From NCBI GenBank assembly GCA_018340375.1, contig JAFFJZ010000007.1, forward strand, positions 5,952,001 through 6,016,000: a stretch of DNA of 64,000 bases, read 5' to 3'. This DNA comes from Gonatopus flavifemur. Lineage: Eukaryota; Arthropoda; Insecta; Hymenoptera; Dryinidae. Under the pieces are notes generated by a model that worked only from the letters and a program-made list of their open reading frames with translations, searched no databases and was not told the origin of the DNA. Positions 12,283 through 23,080 of the stretch are shown here, in pieces. Each line of letters opens with the position of its first letter. Position 1 is the first letter of the stretch. Made by a program: the position numbers and the translations under genes.

Positions 12283-12424
12283 GGAAAATTGTGGAACAAA
12301 TTCTGTTACCTAAAAATTTGAATTCATGTTCACAAAACACGTATTTTTATAGTTTGATTTCTGTTGGATGGTACTATACTGAATACTAAAAGTATAAAAA
12401 TCGAAAGAAACAGAAACTAACCTC

Positions 12425-12997
12425 TTAATTCATATCAAGACGATTAGAACATTCTAATGCTTTCTGAGCGTTCTCCATTTTCTGGACAAACCGTGAAACT
12501 GAAATCAACAATCAATGATGCACAAGTTTTCAATTCTAGGTTAGAATTAAAATGAAATATGTTAGTTATGCACACTGTTCAAATATACTAAGTTTATAAA
12601 ATTTACATTGACGGGATACACCTGTATGTGCAATAGTATATTTCAAGATTAATTTTTGGGGGATTTGTATTCTTAGGGTTCTCCAGTTTATGATATATAT
12701 TTCCATGGTTCAAGCTTCGAAATAATTGTCATATATCAACTTACCTTGAGTTTCAATAATTGTTATTAAATAACGACGAACCCCAGTAATCAATCTCGGA
12801 AAGTCAAGAGTTTTCTGAAAATGAGCTGGCTTTTTAATTTGACATTTCGTACACATACCACGCGTAGAATGATATAATCCGTCTATTTCATCAAAAGAAA
12901 GAGACAAAGAATCAGATTTGGGTGTGTTTTTATATCTGTTCAGTAGATAGCGTCGTCTTCTTTTAATATTCTCTCTTTTGTCACTGGCGAATTCCAT
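12425..12997 (-). CDS. Second gene of the hAT element, two exons, unknown function
   Basis: The gene is complement(join(12425..12498, 12745..12997)). Exon 1 begins at ATG 12997, encodes a basic stretch (KRENIKRRRRYLLNRYK) and a C-x2-C (RGMCTKCQIKK), and ends at a canonical donor CTCAAG|GTAAGT. The acceptor GTTGATTTCAG at 12499 opens exon 2, and the frame continues through VSRFVQKMENAQKALEC to TAA. The product would be about 108 residues, basic and soluble. It lies just inside the right end of the hAT on the same strand as the transposase and upstream of it. I recognise no family. It could be an accessory hAT protein, an upstream exon with alternative splicing, or captured host sequence. Clean splice sites on a long ORF argue against chance. 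Confidence 0.55.
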
Positions 12998-13050
12998 TGT
13001 CGCGCTCACTCCAGGTTAGAGGTGAATTTGCCGAACGAAATTTTTGCCGA

Positions 13051-13127
13051 ATAGACATGATTTGACAATCGCTAGTGACTTCTAGTGATTACTGAAAAGT
13101 GACTAGCGATTGTCAAATCATGTCTAT
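13051..13127. repeat. Perfect 26-bp inverted repeat near the hAT right end
   Basis: Arms 13051-13076 (ATAGACATGATTTGACAATC...) and 13102-13127 are perfect inverse copies around a 25-base spacer. The position just inside the terminus suggests a subterminal structural or protein-binding site; that role is inferred. Confidence 0.75.
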
Positions 13128-13460
13128 CAAATCTATGATTTGGCAACGTTGATGGAAATATAAATATATCGATATTTATTGACAAAAAATATCGATATCG
13201 ATAAATATCGGGGATATGAATATCGATAAAAAATATCGATATATCGAAGGAAAAATATCGATATTTCACCCAAACGATAAATATCGCCAGTCACTATCTC
13301 CGAGACATCTTTTAGAAATCTATTCATGTTGCATAAGACATCTTTTCGAATACGAAGAGATATCTTTTAGAAAATTCTTCAAGACTTCTTGTACTTTTGG
13401 GAGATATCTTTTAGAATTTCTTTAGAATATCTTTAAAAGATATCTTTGTGTCTGTTTGGG

Positions 13461-13850
13461 ATATGTTATATACATACTATGCACGTTCATAGTATATCTA
13501 GATATCCTATGAGTGTTCATAGTACATATACAACATTCGGTTGCTACTTGCTCTCTGAATTTGAAACAGTGGAATTTCACTGATCGCAGTGGAAATTCGA
13601 CCATTGCGAATCAGTGTATATACAATGCACAATCAGTGAATATTAACTGATCTGTACAGTGAAATGTCACTGATTCAATTAGCGTAATTGAAGCGTTATC
13701 GAGGTGGAATTTGGGAGGAAATTGGAATATTTTCACGCTTTGTGCCTTCTAATTCCTGCTTCTTGAAATTTCAATTTTCACTGGATTATCGCCTATCAAC
13801 TATCGTTAATAAGTTGACATGTGTATTTATCTTGTATTCCATATGTGTAG
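13461..13850. other. Gene-free stretch with repeated CAGTG motifs
   Basis: Between about 13565 and 13680 the sequence repeats CACTGAT and ATCAGTG in both orientations. An ATACTATG/CATAGTAT dyad lies near 13480. The end contains a polypyrimidine-like acceptor (CATATGTGTAG) leading into the next ORF. Confidence 0.4.
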
Positions 13851-14362
13851 ATTATTATGAGAAAGCACGATTCAAGTTACCTATGGCAGCGGAAACTGGA
13901 AGCCTGGAATCAGAAATGGAACTTGGGAACAGAAAGCGAGAGAAACACAAGAAAATTTTAACCTTCTCAGATGATGATGATGATGATGATGATGATGGTG
14001 ATGATGGTGATGGTAATGATGCAAGTGACGAGAAATATCTTCCAAAGAGTAAAACACGGGAGGCACTAAAAACAATCCCGGCTGCTCCTATAACTACAAT
14101 CAGAAAAGATTCGGATTAAATATTTTTCAACAGTTGGAGGAAGATGGAGCGAAGGAGATTACGCAGAATAAACGAAGAACAGCTCTTAAAGGTGTTAACA
14201 AAATTCACAAATTGTGAGGAAAATAATGATGTAAGAAGTATTATTCATAATCAAGTACAAAAATCCTTTGATCCAGATGAGAAAATGTTGGAGGAAGCAC
14301 GCAAAAGCATAGAAGAAAGAATGAAGTTAAAACACCCCGACTGGAAATTGTCATCAGGTTAA
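13851..14362 (+). pseudogene. Exon-like acidic ORF with one in-frame stop, unknown protein
   Basis: After an acceptor-like CATATGTGTAG the frame reads YYEKARFKLPMAAETG, a basic KREKHKK stretch, a run of Asp (GATGAT repeat, codons near 13968-14000) and SDEKYLPKSK. It stops at TAA 14117-14119. The same frame resumes and runs to 14362 with a basic WRKMERRRLRRINEEQ and an amphipathic stretch rich in Glu and Lys. The resumption in the same frame suggests a nonsense mutation or a stop between two exons. I recognise no domain. It resembles a host exon or the N-terminal part of a transposon protein. Confidence 0.4.
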
Positions 14363-14560
14363 CCCAACATATGATGAGGACCTGACAAGGTCATCCGAAA
14401 TAAGGAATACCCGTTACGGTCCTGATCGGGATTAGGTGTGGATGACTCACGTATGGATGACCTCATTTGGTCCTAGTCAGGATTTCCTCAAATTATCCTG
14501 AAAAGGTCGAAGTAGGTTTTCCTCGCTGTATCCGCATCAGGACCTCGTTCGGTCATCCTA
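14363..14560. repeat. Cluster of GGTCATCC / TCAGGACC motifs
   Basis: Short related words (GATGAGGACCTGACAAGG, GGATGACCTCATTTGGTCC, TCAGGACCTCGTTCGGTCAT) recur in both orientations, as in a small foldback MITE. Ends are not defined. Confidence 0.45.
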
Positions 14561-15245
14561 AGATCATGGACATAGTTTGATAAACTGAATACAAGAATGT
14601 ACAGACTTGATTTCAGATTGTACACTCTTTGATTAAACAAATTTTCCTTCAATAAGAAGAACATGTTTGAACGATTTTCAACTGTGCCTGTTTTTAAATT
14701 CAATCCCTTCATTCCGAACACATTACCTACTTCTGAAAACTGTTGAACAATTTGTTCGATCTATTCTCAATGTGAATTGAAAACTAACTATTTGGGGTTT
14801 AATTAGGCGGAACTTATGAAAATTTCACAAGATTTTCCACGTTATGCATACAGCGAAAAAAACTTAGCAAACGTTCAACCATCACCAGCGAAATAAGTAT
14901 TTCATTTAACTTATCACAATTCTCATAAGGTTGATTTATTGACTATTCAGCATCATTTTTCTTTCCTACACATCACATCATCTGAGTATTATTCAAAGAG
15001 TATATATGAACTGAATGAATATGTGTTTCGTCATAATCAAATATAAGTTTCGAACAAGTACTCTTCTTTCGTTATTTCTTGATTAATACGCATGAAAAAA
15101 TCTGTTATTGAGTGCAAAATGAATTATTGAATCAGTTATCACTGCTGTAATATGTAAAAAATCATAAGTTGCTGATGTGGTGACAATTAATTCTATTCAA
15201 ATATACGATAATATCAACAACGACAATATCTATATCAATATTGTT
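14561..15245. other. Gene-free stretch
   Basis: AT-rich sequence with short open frames only; nothing recognisable. Confidence 0.4.
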
Positions 15246-16476
15246 TTACATCAGTATTTCTCGGAAAAAACTCAGAAATCCCAATCATTTCGTAATAATA
15301 AAGGTCATGAAGAACTCATTCGATCAAAAATATTTCAAGCGAATGTTCAAAATGAAATGCAAAAAACTTGAATTATTCACTTTCAGCTCGACGGATGGTT
15401 TTACTTTTCAAATTAAAGAGTACTCTTGAAGTTGAAATTTGTTAATTTCAGAAAAAAGCCTCATTTTCTGAGTTGAATTTGTTGTTAGGGTGATGATAAA
15501 CTTGTGAGAAGAGTTTGAAAGTTGAGTGGAATCTATATTGATCAGGAAAGTCCAAATCGTGTGGCAAAAGTTAGAAAATCTGTCAACTTAGCTCACGGCG
15601 CATGGGCTTTTCTTCACTAAACCAAATGCTGGCAGGAGAAATTCATAAAAATATAGTGGATTCAAAGTGATGTGAAGTAAGAGAGGACCGAAATATTCAT
15701 TAGATTTTATTCGTTCTTATAAACGTTCTAAAAAATAAGAAAAGACTATAGAAGATCTAAAGTGTCGTCTTCCCATATTTTTGTTCCAATAATGTTGTGT
15801 CATGTTCCTACAAATAAATGTTATTATATTTATGAAACAGGTTCAATACACATGTTTTCTCAACCTAACACTAGTTACTGGTGAAAAGATACGAAAATGC
15901 ACACTCAAAAATGCAAATTATTGAAACAAAAATATTGAGAGACGATACATTGAGTCATATATAGCCTTACCATATTTATCAACATTTTTATAATAACTAA
16001 TAAAATTCAATGCATGTATCTGTCCTCTCTTACTTCACATCAATTTGAATCCACTATATTTTGATAAATTTCCCCTGCCAGCATTTGGTTGAGTAAAGAA
16101 AAGCTGATAGAATACACATGCGGTGTCGGCTAAGTTGACAGATTTTCTAACTTTTGCCACACGATTTGGACTTTCCTGATCAATATAGATTCCACTCAAC
16201 TTTCAAACTCTTCCTACAAGTTTATTATCACCCTAACAACAAATTCAACTCAGAAGATAAGGCTTTTTTCTCAAATTTGAAAATTTCAACTCCAAGAGTG
16301 CTCTTCAATTTGAAAAATAAAACCATCCGACGAGCTGCAAGTGAATAATTAAAGTTTTTTGTTATTCATTTTGAACATTCTTTTGACATATTTTTGATCA
16401 AATGAGTTCTTCATGACTCATATTTCTTACAAAATCAATGTGATCTCTGAGTTTTTGCCTAGAAGTGCTGATGTAA
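15246..16476. mobile_element. Long-armed foldback element, 1.2 kb, no ORF
   Basis: Left arm (about 15246-15690) and right arm (about 16020-16476) are inverse copies with small indels. Examples are AACTCAGAAATCCCAATCAT against its inverse near 16450 and GTGGCAAAAGTTAGAAAATC near 15560 against its inverse near 16140. Ends read TTACATCAGTATTTCT and AGAAGTGCTGATGTAA. The ~330-base middle holds no coding region. Confidence 0.75.
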
Positions 16477-17154
16477 GTATCCCGAAGAGAACATGAAGCT
16501 TCAGCAAACGTTCAGATTAGATCTGAATAGATCGGACTGAAGGTTCACAAAAGCTAATTTTTAGGTTCTCAAACGTTTGACAGATGTTCTACGAACGTTG
16601 AAATGTCCGCCTCGGAATGCCTTCAAGGAACATAGATGAAATATTCATTGAAGGTTCATCGAAGGTTTGGTAAAGCTCAAGAAAAATATGGGTTAGAGCA
16701 GGTCAATTCGGACAAAGATTTGTTGAAGGTATGATATAGATTTGTTGTGATGTTCTGCAAATGTTTGTATTATCTTTATAGACCATACATGAGAACCTAT
16801 TACACACCTTGAAAGTCTCACTAACACTTACCGACCGAGCATGTCTTTTTCAGAAAGGGACCAGATTATGCAATAGAAAGAGAGGTTCTTTATCGTCGCC
16901 AGTATCCCCTTAATGGACGTATTCGATATGAATTATGGAACATCGGTGTTCTTCGGATAAGGAACGGAGCAAAACAGTGCGAATGGAAAAAAAGGAACAA
17001 AATGTCTTTTATTGTTGAACAAATTGATAATAAGATGTCTAAATTAACAATTTTAATTCAGTTATAAAAGAGAAATGGAAATATTTTTGGTTTTCAAAAT
17101 CACAGCAGTTAAATTTTTACAACATCCTGTATGGAAACATTCCGTTGAAATAAA
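16477..17154. other. Gene-free stretch with AAGGTTC/CAAACGTT repeats
   Basis: Between about 16495 and 16760 short words such as GAAGGTTCA, CGAACGTT and CAAACGTT recur, suggesting a decayed MITE. No gene is seen. Confidence 0.35.
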
Positions 17155-17692
17155 CATGAATAATATCTAGAAAATATCGCATTTTCTCTGAAACAAACTG
17201 TGAAAAATTCTGAAATGGTTATGAGAAATCTAATACATCTGGAACATTCTATGCAGACTCTTTTCCATACTTTTTTTAGAATTTATGGGAGTTGCTTGTC
17301 CTTTTTTCCGACGAATAGAAACGAAATTGACCTCTGGAAAAATTCTGACAAAACTCCAAGAAAATTTCTGAAATCTTTCTGATTATTGATAAAAATGTCT
17401 TCAATTTCCAACCCCTTCTTCACATATTCGGATGTAGCATATGGATCCATTTACAGAATCTTCTTATTTTTCAATGATCAGAAATTTAACTGAGTTTTGT
17501 CAGAATTTGTTCAGAGTGCAATTCTGTTCCTATTCATCTAAAAAACATATGAAGAACCCTCTTACAACCTTTGAAAAAAGTTTGTACAGAATGTTTCAAA
17601 TGTATTAGATTTTTCATCGAAACATCAGAATTTCTCTGAGATTTTTCGAGTTGTTGCAGAGAAAATGGGATGTTTTTCAGATATTATTCATG
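17155..17692. mobile_element. Foldback MITE (CATGAATAATATCT ends)
   Basis: CATGAATAATATCTAGAAAA at the left is matched by the inverse near 17675-17692 (TTTTTCAGATATTATTCATG). The match continues inward, for example CATTTTCTCTGAAACAA against the inverse CATTTTCTCTGCAACAA, and AAATCTAATACATCTGGAAC near 17226. Similar words recur near 52.2-52.6 and 55.0-55.5 kb. Confidence 0.6.
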
Positions 17693-18086
17693 GTGATCTT
17701 AGCGAAATATTTTAGCACATAATCCTACGCACATTCCCTTCTATCACAAATGTACTATCATAAATAATTAAAACTATCATCATGTTTTACCTAATCACAG
17801 CGAATGATTGCGCAATTTTCAGTTTTCCAACTACTTGTGGTACACATGTTTAAACTTGCTATCGAAAAATTCTTCATCACTTTTAAACATTGATTGAACG
17901 ATAAATTAAAATAATAAAAACATCATAATTTAAGGTAATGCGATAATTTGACGTTAATTAAGAAGATATCATTGTCGGGACACTAGCCATTTATGATTGA
18001 CGAGCTTATTTAAAAATTATTGAATACATTTGTTCAAACTGAATTCCTGAAGACTACATGAGTTATAAACAATCTCTAAGATGATA

Positions 18087-18275
18087 CTAGTGGCGTGACA
18101 GCAGCCAAATCGTTTATGACAACTCATGGGCGAACACTCCAATTCAATCCAATTATCGTTCTGTACATTATTTCTACTTGAACAAGAGAAGTTCTGTAAG
18201 GCGCGATATTTTGATTAAATTCAACCGTTTGTCACTACCTTGTTACGAACAATTTGGCTGCTGCCACGCCGCTAG
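18087..18275. mobile_element. Foldback MITE (CTAGTGGCG ends), 189 bp
   Basis: The ends CTAGTGGCGTGACAGCAGCC and GGCTGCTGCCACGCCGCTAG are inverse with few mismatches, and the match continues into AAATCGTT. The target duplication is unclear. Confidence 0.75.
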
Positions 18276-19044
18276 TATTCCCTTAAAAACTTGATTCACG
18301 AATTTATAAAGCAGTTTTCAAATCAACTGACCAATATGATATGGCTAGTGTTTCGGCGGTTGTATCTCTTCGATACACCAAAGTTGGCGTTGGCTGAATA
18401 TCACAGTATCCAAGTGCAACATAAGATGACCTTATCTCTTCTATTCACTCAACTTAAATTACAGAACATATAAAAATAAAGTATAGGAACTGTCAGATCT
18501 GTACGCAGAGAAATATACAATGAACAAAGAACGTCATGTTTTTGATAATCGACAATGTATGAAATGAACAATTTTGAAACCCTCTTTCGGACATAAAGTC
18601 TGATTCCAAAACAATTTCATAAGATCTCATATCCAAAACAAAGTGGATGAAAACCATTATAAATTACATAAAATATCCTAAAATACTTCGGAAATTTCCA
18701 CATGGTTATAGTTTTCCCATACAAAAAAGAGGAAATCCATATAAAGTATCATAAATACGCATTAAATGTTTCTACAATAATTTTATAATCAATCAATTAT
18801 TTCAACCATCCTACTCAATTCCGAAATGTGGAACGATACATCTTGCCTATCGTTCTTAATGAACTTACTGAATACGGAATTCACAATATTGTATCGTTAC
18901 TGAAACATAAAACTTCATCGTTCCTTATCATATTTTAGAGAATTTAATACAATGAATCTGATTCCATCGTAAAATCTTTATAAATTGAGTACCAGTTATT
19001 GAGCATAAAATAAAATGAAATAAATGAATCGTTCGATCACCATA
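18276..19044. other. Gene-free stretch
   Basis: AT-rich DNA with no supported gene; short repeats of ATCGTT occur near 18830-18930. Confidence 0.35.
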
Positions 19045-19276
19045 CACGGAGAAAAAACAGCTGTTCAGTTTACTTGCGCGACAGTAAAAATACCACCAAC
19101 TTTCGAAATGTAGTTCGAGTTACCACACTTTTAGTTGATTTTGCAACGACGAATGTACGATATACACCAGCTGACGTGTATCTCTTACATACGCCGCTGT
19201 AGGATCCACTGAAATTGTGGTAACTCGAACTATATTTTCAAGTTGGTGACATTTTTACTTTTCTTTCTTTTCGGTG
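19045..19276. mobile_element. CACGGAG-type foldback MITE, 232 bp
   Basis: It starts CACGGAGAAAAAACAG and ends TTTCTTTCTTTTCGGTG, with TA on both sides (19043-19044, 19277-19278). Internal arms match: AGTAAAAATACCACCAACTT and the inverse near 19235-19257, and TAGTTCGAGTTACCACA and its inverse. Confidence 0.8.
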
Positions 19277-21490
19277 TATAACATTGTCAATTTCGCACTC
19301 AGAAAAGTAATCAAGAACAATATAAAACACTCATCATTTTGCATCGTTTTTCATTAGGAACTTACACCAGGGTAACTGTGCAAAAACTAGTATAAAGAAA
19401 AACATTCAAATAAATATCAAAATAAATTTTTAACGCAAAAATCAAATTAAAAAAATTGCACATTCTCAGTCGGTTTTCATTCGCGCTGGGGCTTGCATAA
19501 ACCAGTTTTTGATGGTTTTCTGAATCGTTGCCTATTCCGCATCTGGGACGTATTTGACAATACCCGCTGAAAAATTATTAAAACGGTTCAATATTTTTAC
19601 ATAAGAAATACACATCGAGGACAAAAATTCTTTGAGATGCCTCCAAGAAGTCGTTAATGTCCCGTAGATCGACTCCTTTAAGAGCTCCTGGTTTGATCCA
19701 ATAGACTTCTTTATGGACTTTCAAACTAAAACTATTTTTTCATAAATAATCAAACCTAAGATATAATAATCCATATGCATACGTTCAGTTAATCATTTCA
19801 AATATAATTAGAATGAAGTTGGATAAAATATAATGTGGCACGCATTCATTTATTAGAAATTACAAATCGGAATAATTCAACGGTTGGAATATTTTTTTGA
19901 GGTGAAAGAAAGATATATTTCGTTTTTGAAACAGATCTTTGATTTTCACTTGGACCCAAAAGTATGATTATCTTTTTCCCGATATTTCCTTCACTGTCAC
20001 TCACTATTATTCAATAAATACAGAATTTTACGTAACTATTTTCTGAATTTGCAAAAGGGCCACCAAACACATTCCGATGTTAACTATTGAATCACATACA
20101 AAAATGCGGTTATGAGAAGATAATAATATATTTGTGTGCTTGAAATTCTAACATTTTTTTTATTCCTAAATATATGATAGATTCCTTGGAAATGATTGAA
20201 GAATAATTCAATTATACTTGCATTATGCCAGATGATTTGAACTCTCATGACTGAATTCTTCTAGAGTTCTATTGAATCAGAATCAGAAGACTACATGAAT
20301 TCAAAGATTGGTACATTAACGACGTCATGAAGCGTGCTCCAAGTGTTCTTCTGACAGTCCCAGAAGATTCTTGATGAACTCTCTGGAGAATTCTTACAAC
20401 AAAAATTCTTTCCCAACTAGAAATTATTGCAATTTAATTCCAGAATAACGTCTGAGGAGTTTTTGCAGTGAATTATGAAACATCCTGTATAACAAATGAA
20501 GAAAACGAGACTTACTTTGAATAAGCTGCACAAGTTTCAAGTGTTGCAGTGGTAATTTGCCGATTCCCTTTTTCTGTCGTCCTTTCCACGAATATTCACT
20601 GCCAGTGAATCGTTAAAAAATTGTGCAAGCACCCGCTTTGTTGTGTCTTTAACATCTCTACCGCCCTGTTCTCTGATTAATAGTACCTAAAAGAGAAACA
20701 AGTACTTCATATATATTAAACTATAACAAGTGCTGTTTACTATAGTACAGCAGAGTCCCCTTATAAGCAATAGATGAGGGTGTAAGATAAAGAATTCTGA
20801 AGAAAGAGGGGCACGCGACAAGTTCTCTCATTGATGACTGCTGCGTGTGTGAGTTATATCTGTGAATTGCTGGGTTCGGAAGTAACGGACGAAATGTAAG
20901 GGAGTTACTCCTTACGTTATTCGTTACTTGGTAAAACGTTACATTTTCCAGCAAGTAACGATAACGATACCGTCGTTACTAATTCTTGGTAACTAATAAC
21001 GACTTTCGGTACTTTCCTCGTTACTTTAAGGATTTTTTTATTTATTTATGAGATTCAGATTATATCTATGATAAAAATGAGTGTTTTATACGGAGCTGCG
21101 AGATTGAATAATACTAATCAGTATTATCTTCGTTGAGAGGTCGATTGAAAAAAAATAACTTCGAACATCAATTATTATTAAAATTGAATAAAGATTTTCA
21201 ATAATTCCCAAAGTTGGTGTTTTTTGTATCAATATATGAGATTAAAATAACTTTTTTATAATTAGAACTTTTGAATGAACACTCATTTTTATCATGCAAA
21301 ATTGACATGAATTTCCAAATAAATGTTCAAATCAATGTAAGTAACGTGAGAAAAAAGATGGCACTGGTACTGAGAACCTATAATATCTTTCCAAATAATA
21401 TTTTGAAGCCCTCCTCCCCCCAGGTTTGCATGCAATTTGCTTGTATAAGCTTATCCACGTGTGTCGCTTCGTAACGGTATGTTATCTGTG
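19277..21490. other. Gene-free stretch with a GTTAC-rich patch
   Basis: No coding region is supported. Between about 20880 and 21030 the words GTTAC, GTAACG and CGTTACTT recur many times in both orientations, typical of a MITE family. Short dyads of AGAATTCTT and GAACTC occur near 20240-20400. Confidence 0.4.
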
Positions 21491-21493
21491 TTG

Positions 21494-21744
21494 TTACTCT
21501 TTCACATGACGTACGATTTGATCACAAAGTTGCTTATTGGCACGTAAGTCAGCCTCCAGATCGGTGATCTCATCAGGAGCTTTCGCCGGAAATCGTCGTC
21601 TCACTTCTTCCGAACACACTTCAATCTCAAACGTACCGGATGATGTCATGTGTCTCAGTTTACGTGCTACAGATTCCGCTACATCCGTCAAATAATCCAA
21701 TTTGTCGGAATTTATTGACAAATTCGCCAGGACGGTGGATTCAA
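21494..21744 (-). CDS. Candidate terminal exon of an unknown gene
   Basis: After a good acceptor (CTATTCTCTTCACAG, ending at 21745) the frame reads ESTVLANLSINSDKLDYLTD and on through FEIEVCSEEVRRRF and DEITDLEADLRANKQL to TAA at 21494. The sequence is richer in GC than its surroundings and has balanced amino-acid use, unlike most open frames here. It gives about 83 residues, mostly charged and probably helical. Upstream minus-strand exons are likely at higher coordinates, such as 22031-22186. I recognise no family. Confidence 0.55.
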
Positions 21745-22030
21745 CTGTGAAGAGAATAGTGCATTTTCAATATTTAAAAAAGAAAAAGGAAAAGCAGAAT
21801 TTTTTAATTCAAGATGTTGAAAACGTGGAAAAGAAAAGAAAGAAAATAGAATAGATATATTGAATACGTTGAACAATCCATACGGCACCGTGAGGTCTTC
21901 TGAACGTCGAAAAAAACGTGTTTGGTTCCACAGAGAACGCGCAAACAACGTTTCAGAATGTTCTAAAAGCGTCGCATACATGTCCCAGGCAGTGATGCAG
22001 GAATCCAAGTTTTGCCCTCTCCATCATGCT

Positions 22031-22186
22031 CTATCCGTGAAGGAATCTCACACACACACAACGAAACGACCGACAAAAGAAATCTGACTGTGTAGAGGGG
22101 GTGAAAGTTGGGGTTTTTCTTGGATTTTCTGGCATCACTGGTTCCAGAGACATGCGAATGTTTCGTTTAGTTCCATTCATATCCAT
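22031..22186 (-). CDS. Candidate 5' coding exon upstream of 21494-21744
   Basis: ATG at 22186 opens MDMNGTKRNIRMSLEPVMPE and a Pro/Thr/Ser-rich stretch (NPRKTPTFTPSTQSDFF), ending at TAG 22031. The first two thirds look like real protein and the CA-repeat-encoded tail does not, so a splice donor probably lies inside. A second frame at about 22008-21850 (CITAWDMYATLLEHSETLFA) may supply the next exon. The join is not established. Confidence 0.35.
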   Translation of the reverse strand: MDMNGTKRNIRMSLEPVMPENPRKTPTFTPSTQSDFFCRSFRCVCVRFLHG

Positions 22187-22448
22187 CGTCTGACTTCGTG
22201 TTTGTGAAGGTTAGTTTTCATGGGAGCATGTTCAGGAAAGAACGAGAACGAGCGAGAAAGAGCGGGAAAGAGCGAGGAGGGAGGTGAGAACGTCCCGTAT
22301 TGAGTAAGAAAAATGTGCTCAAAGCGTATTCAGGAATATCAGTAGGGAAGGTACTGTATACGTTTGGAAAAGTTCCCTAACAGCACCTAGTTCCTTGGAA
22401 GTTTTTAAAACGTTATGAAGATGTTTTAAAAATCTTTGGACGTTCTTA

Positions 22449-22730
22449 CACAGAAATAACTCGCAAGATATTACATCACCTAACCGTTCCGTAATTTTTT
22501 ATCCCACAATTGACGTGAAACGAAATCAACCGATTGGTGGGTTTTATCACCAAACATCTTGGTTTTAGATTCCCAACTTCACAGTGAAATAATATCACAG
22601 AATTCGAGATTTATAATCTCCGATGTTGTAATGTTCTTCTACGCAATCCAAGATGAGAAAAAAACACCTGACCGCAAGTAGAAAAATCATGAAAATGTTA
22701 TGATATAATATCTCGCAAGTTCTCTCCGTG
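22449..22730. mobile_element. CACGGAG-type foldback MITE, 282 bp
   Basis: It starts CACAGAAATAACTCGCAAGA and ends with the inverse of CACGGAGAGAACTTGCGAGA. TA flanks both ends (22447-22448, 22731-22732). The arms continue with GATATTA. Confidence 0.8.
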
Positions 22731-23080
22731 TAGAACGTTCCCAGGTGAAATCACATGCGTGCGTTTGCCGCATGCGATGTCATTAGATAAAAAGAAAAGT
22801 TCTAGAGGAAAACATGTGACCTCTCCTTCTGTGTAATGTCGCGTGCAGCAAACGCTTGCATGTAATACAAGCTTTAAAAACCTTCGAGTGCTGTTTCAGT
22901 TGCTCCATGGGGACCAAAACACGCGAAAGCAAGAGTACGTTTCCGAAACGTTCATGAGACTTCCTATGTTGTCCAGAGAGTTGTTTTTGGAATATAAATT
23001 AGCCAGCAGATAATGAGAGATGAATTGACAAAAATCCCTAATTTACGCATTTAAATTTGGAGAATTGAATTTTGATTTTT
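22731..23080. other. Gene-free stretch
   Basis: Nothing supported. Words such as GCATGCGATGTCATT and GCGTTTGCCGCATG recur weakly. Confidence 0.35.

Larger units (their letters stand above)
7876..13296 (-). mobile_element. hAT transposon, complete ends, 5.4 kb
   Basis: The ends are TAGTGATCGGCGATAT and the inverse of ATATCGCCAGTCACTA (two mismatches in 16). They are flanked by the identical 8-bp target duplication TCTCCGAG at 7868-7875 and 13297-13304, as expected for hAT. Both subterminal regions are rich in ATATCGATAT. It encodes a BED finger/hAT transposase and a second small gene, both on the minus strand, and holds at least two MITEs and a hairpin. Confidence 0.93.
6823..13460. mobile_element. 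Foldback element of GATATCTT motifs, split by a hAT insertion
   Basis: The left end CCCACACAGCACGCAG and the inverse of the right end (CCCAAACAGACACAAAG) are imperfect terminal repeats. Both sides are built from AAGATATCTT, CTTCAAGA and AGACATCTT motifs in both orientations. Removing the hAT at 7876-13296 and one TSD copy leaves about 1.2 kb. A SINE lies in the left part. Its superfamily is unknown. Confidence 0.6.

Noticed and set aside
13881..14075. Histidine-rich minus ORF
   Set aside because: It is the antisense of the GATGAT tract that encodes the Asp run on the plus strand.
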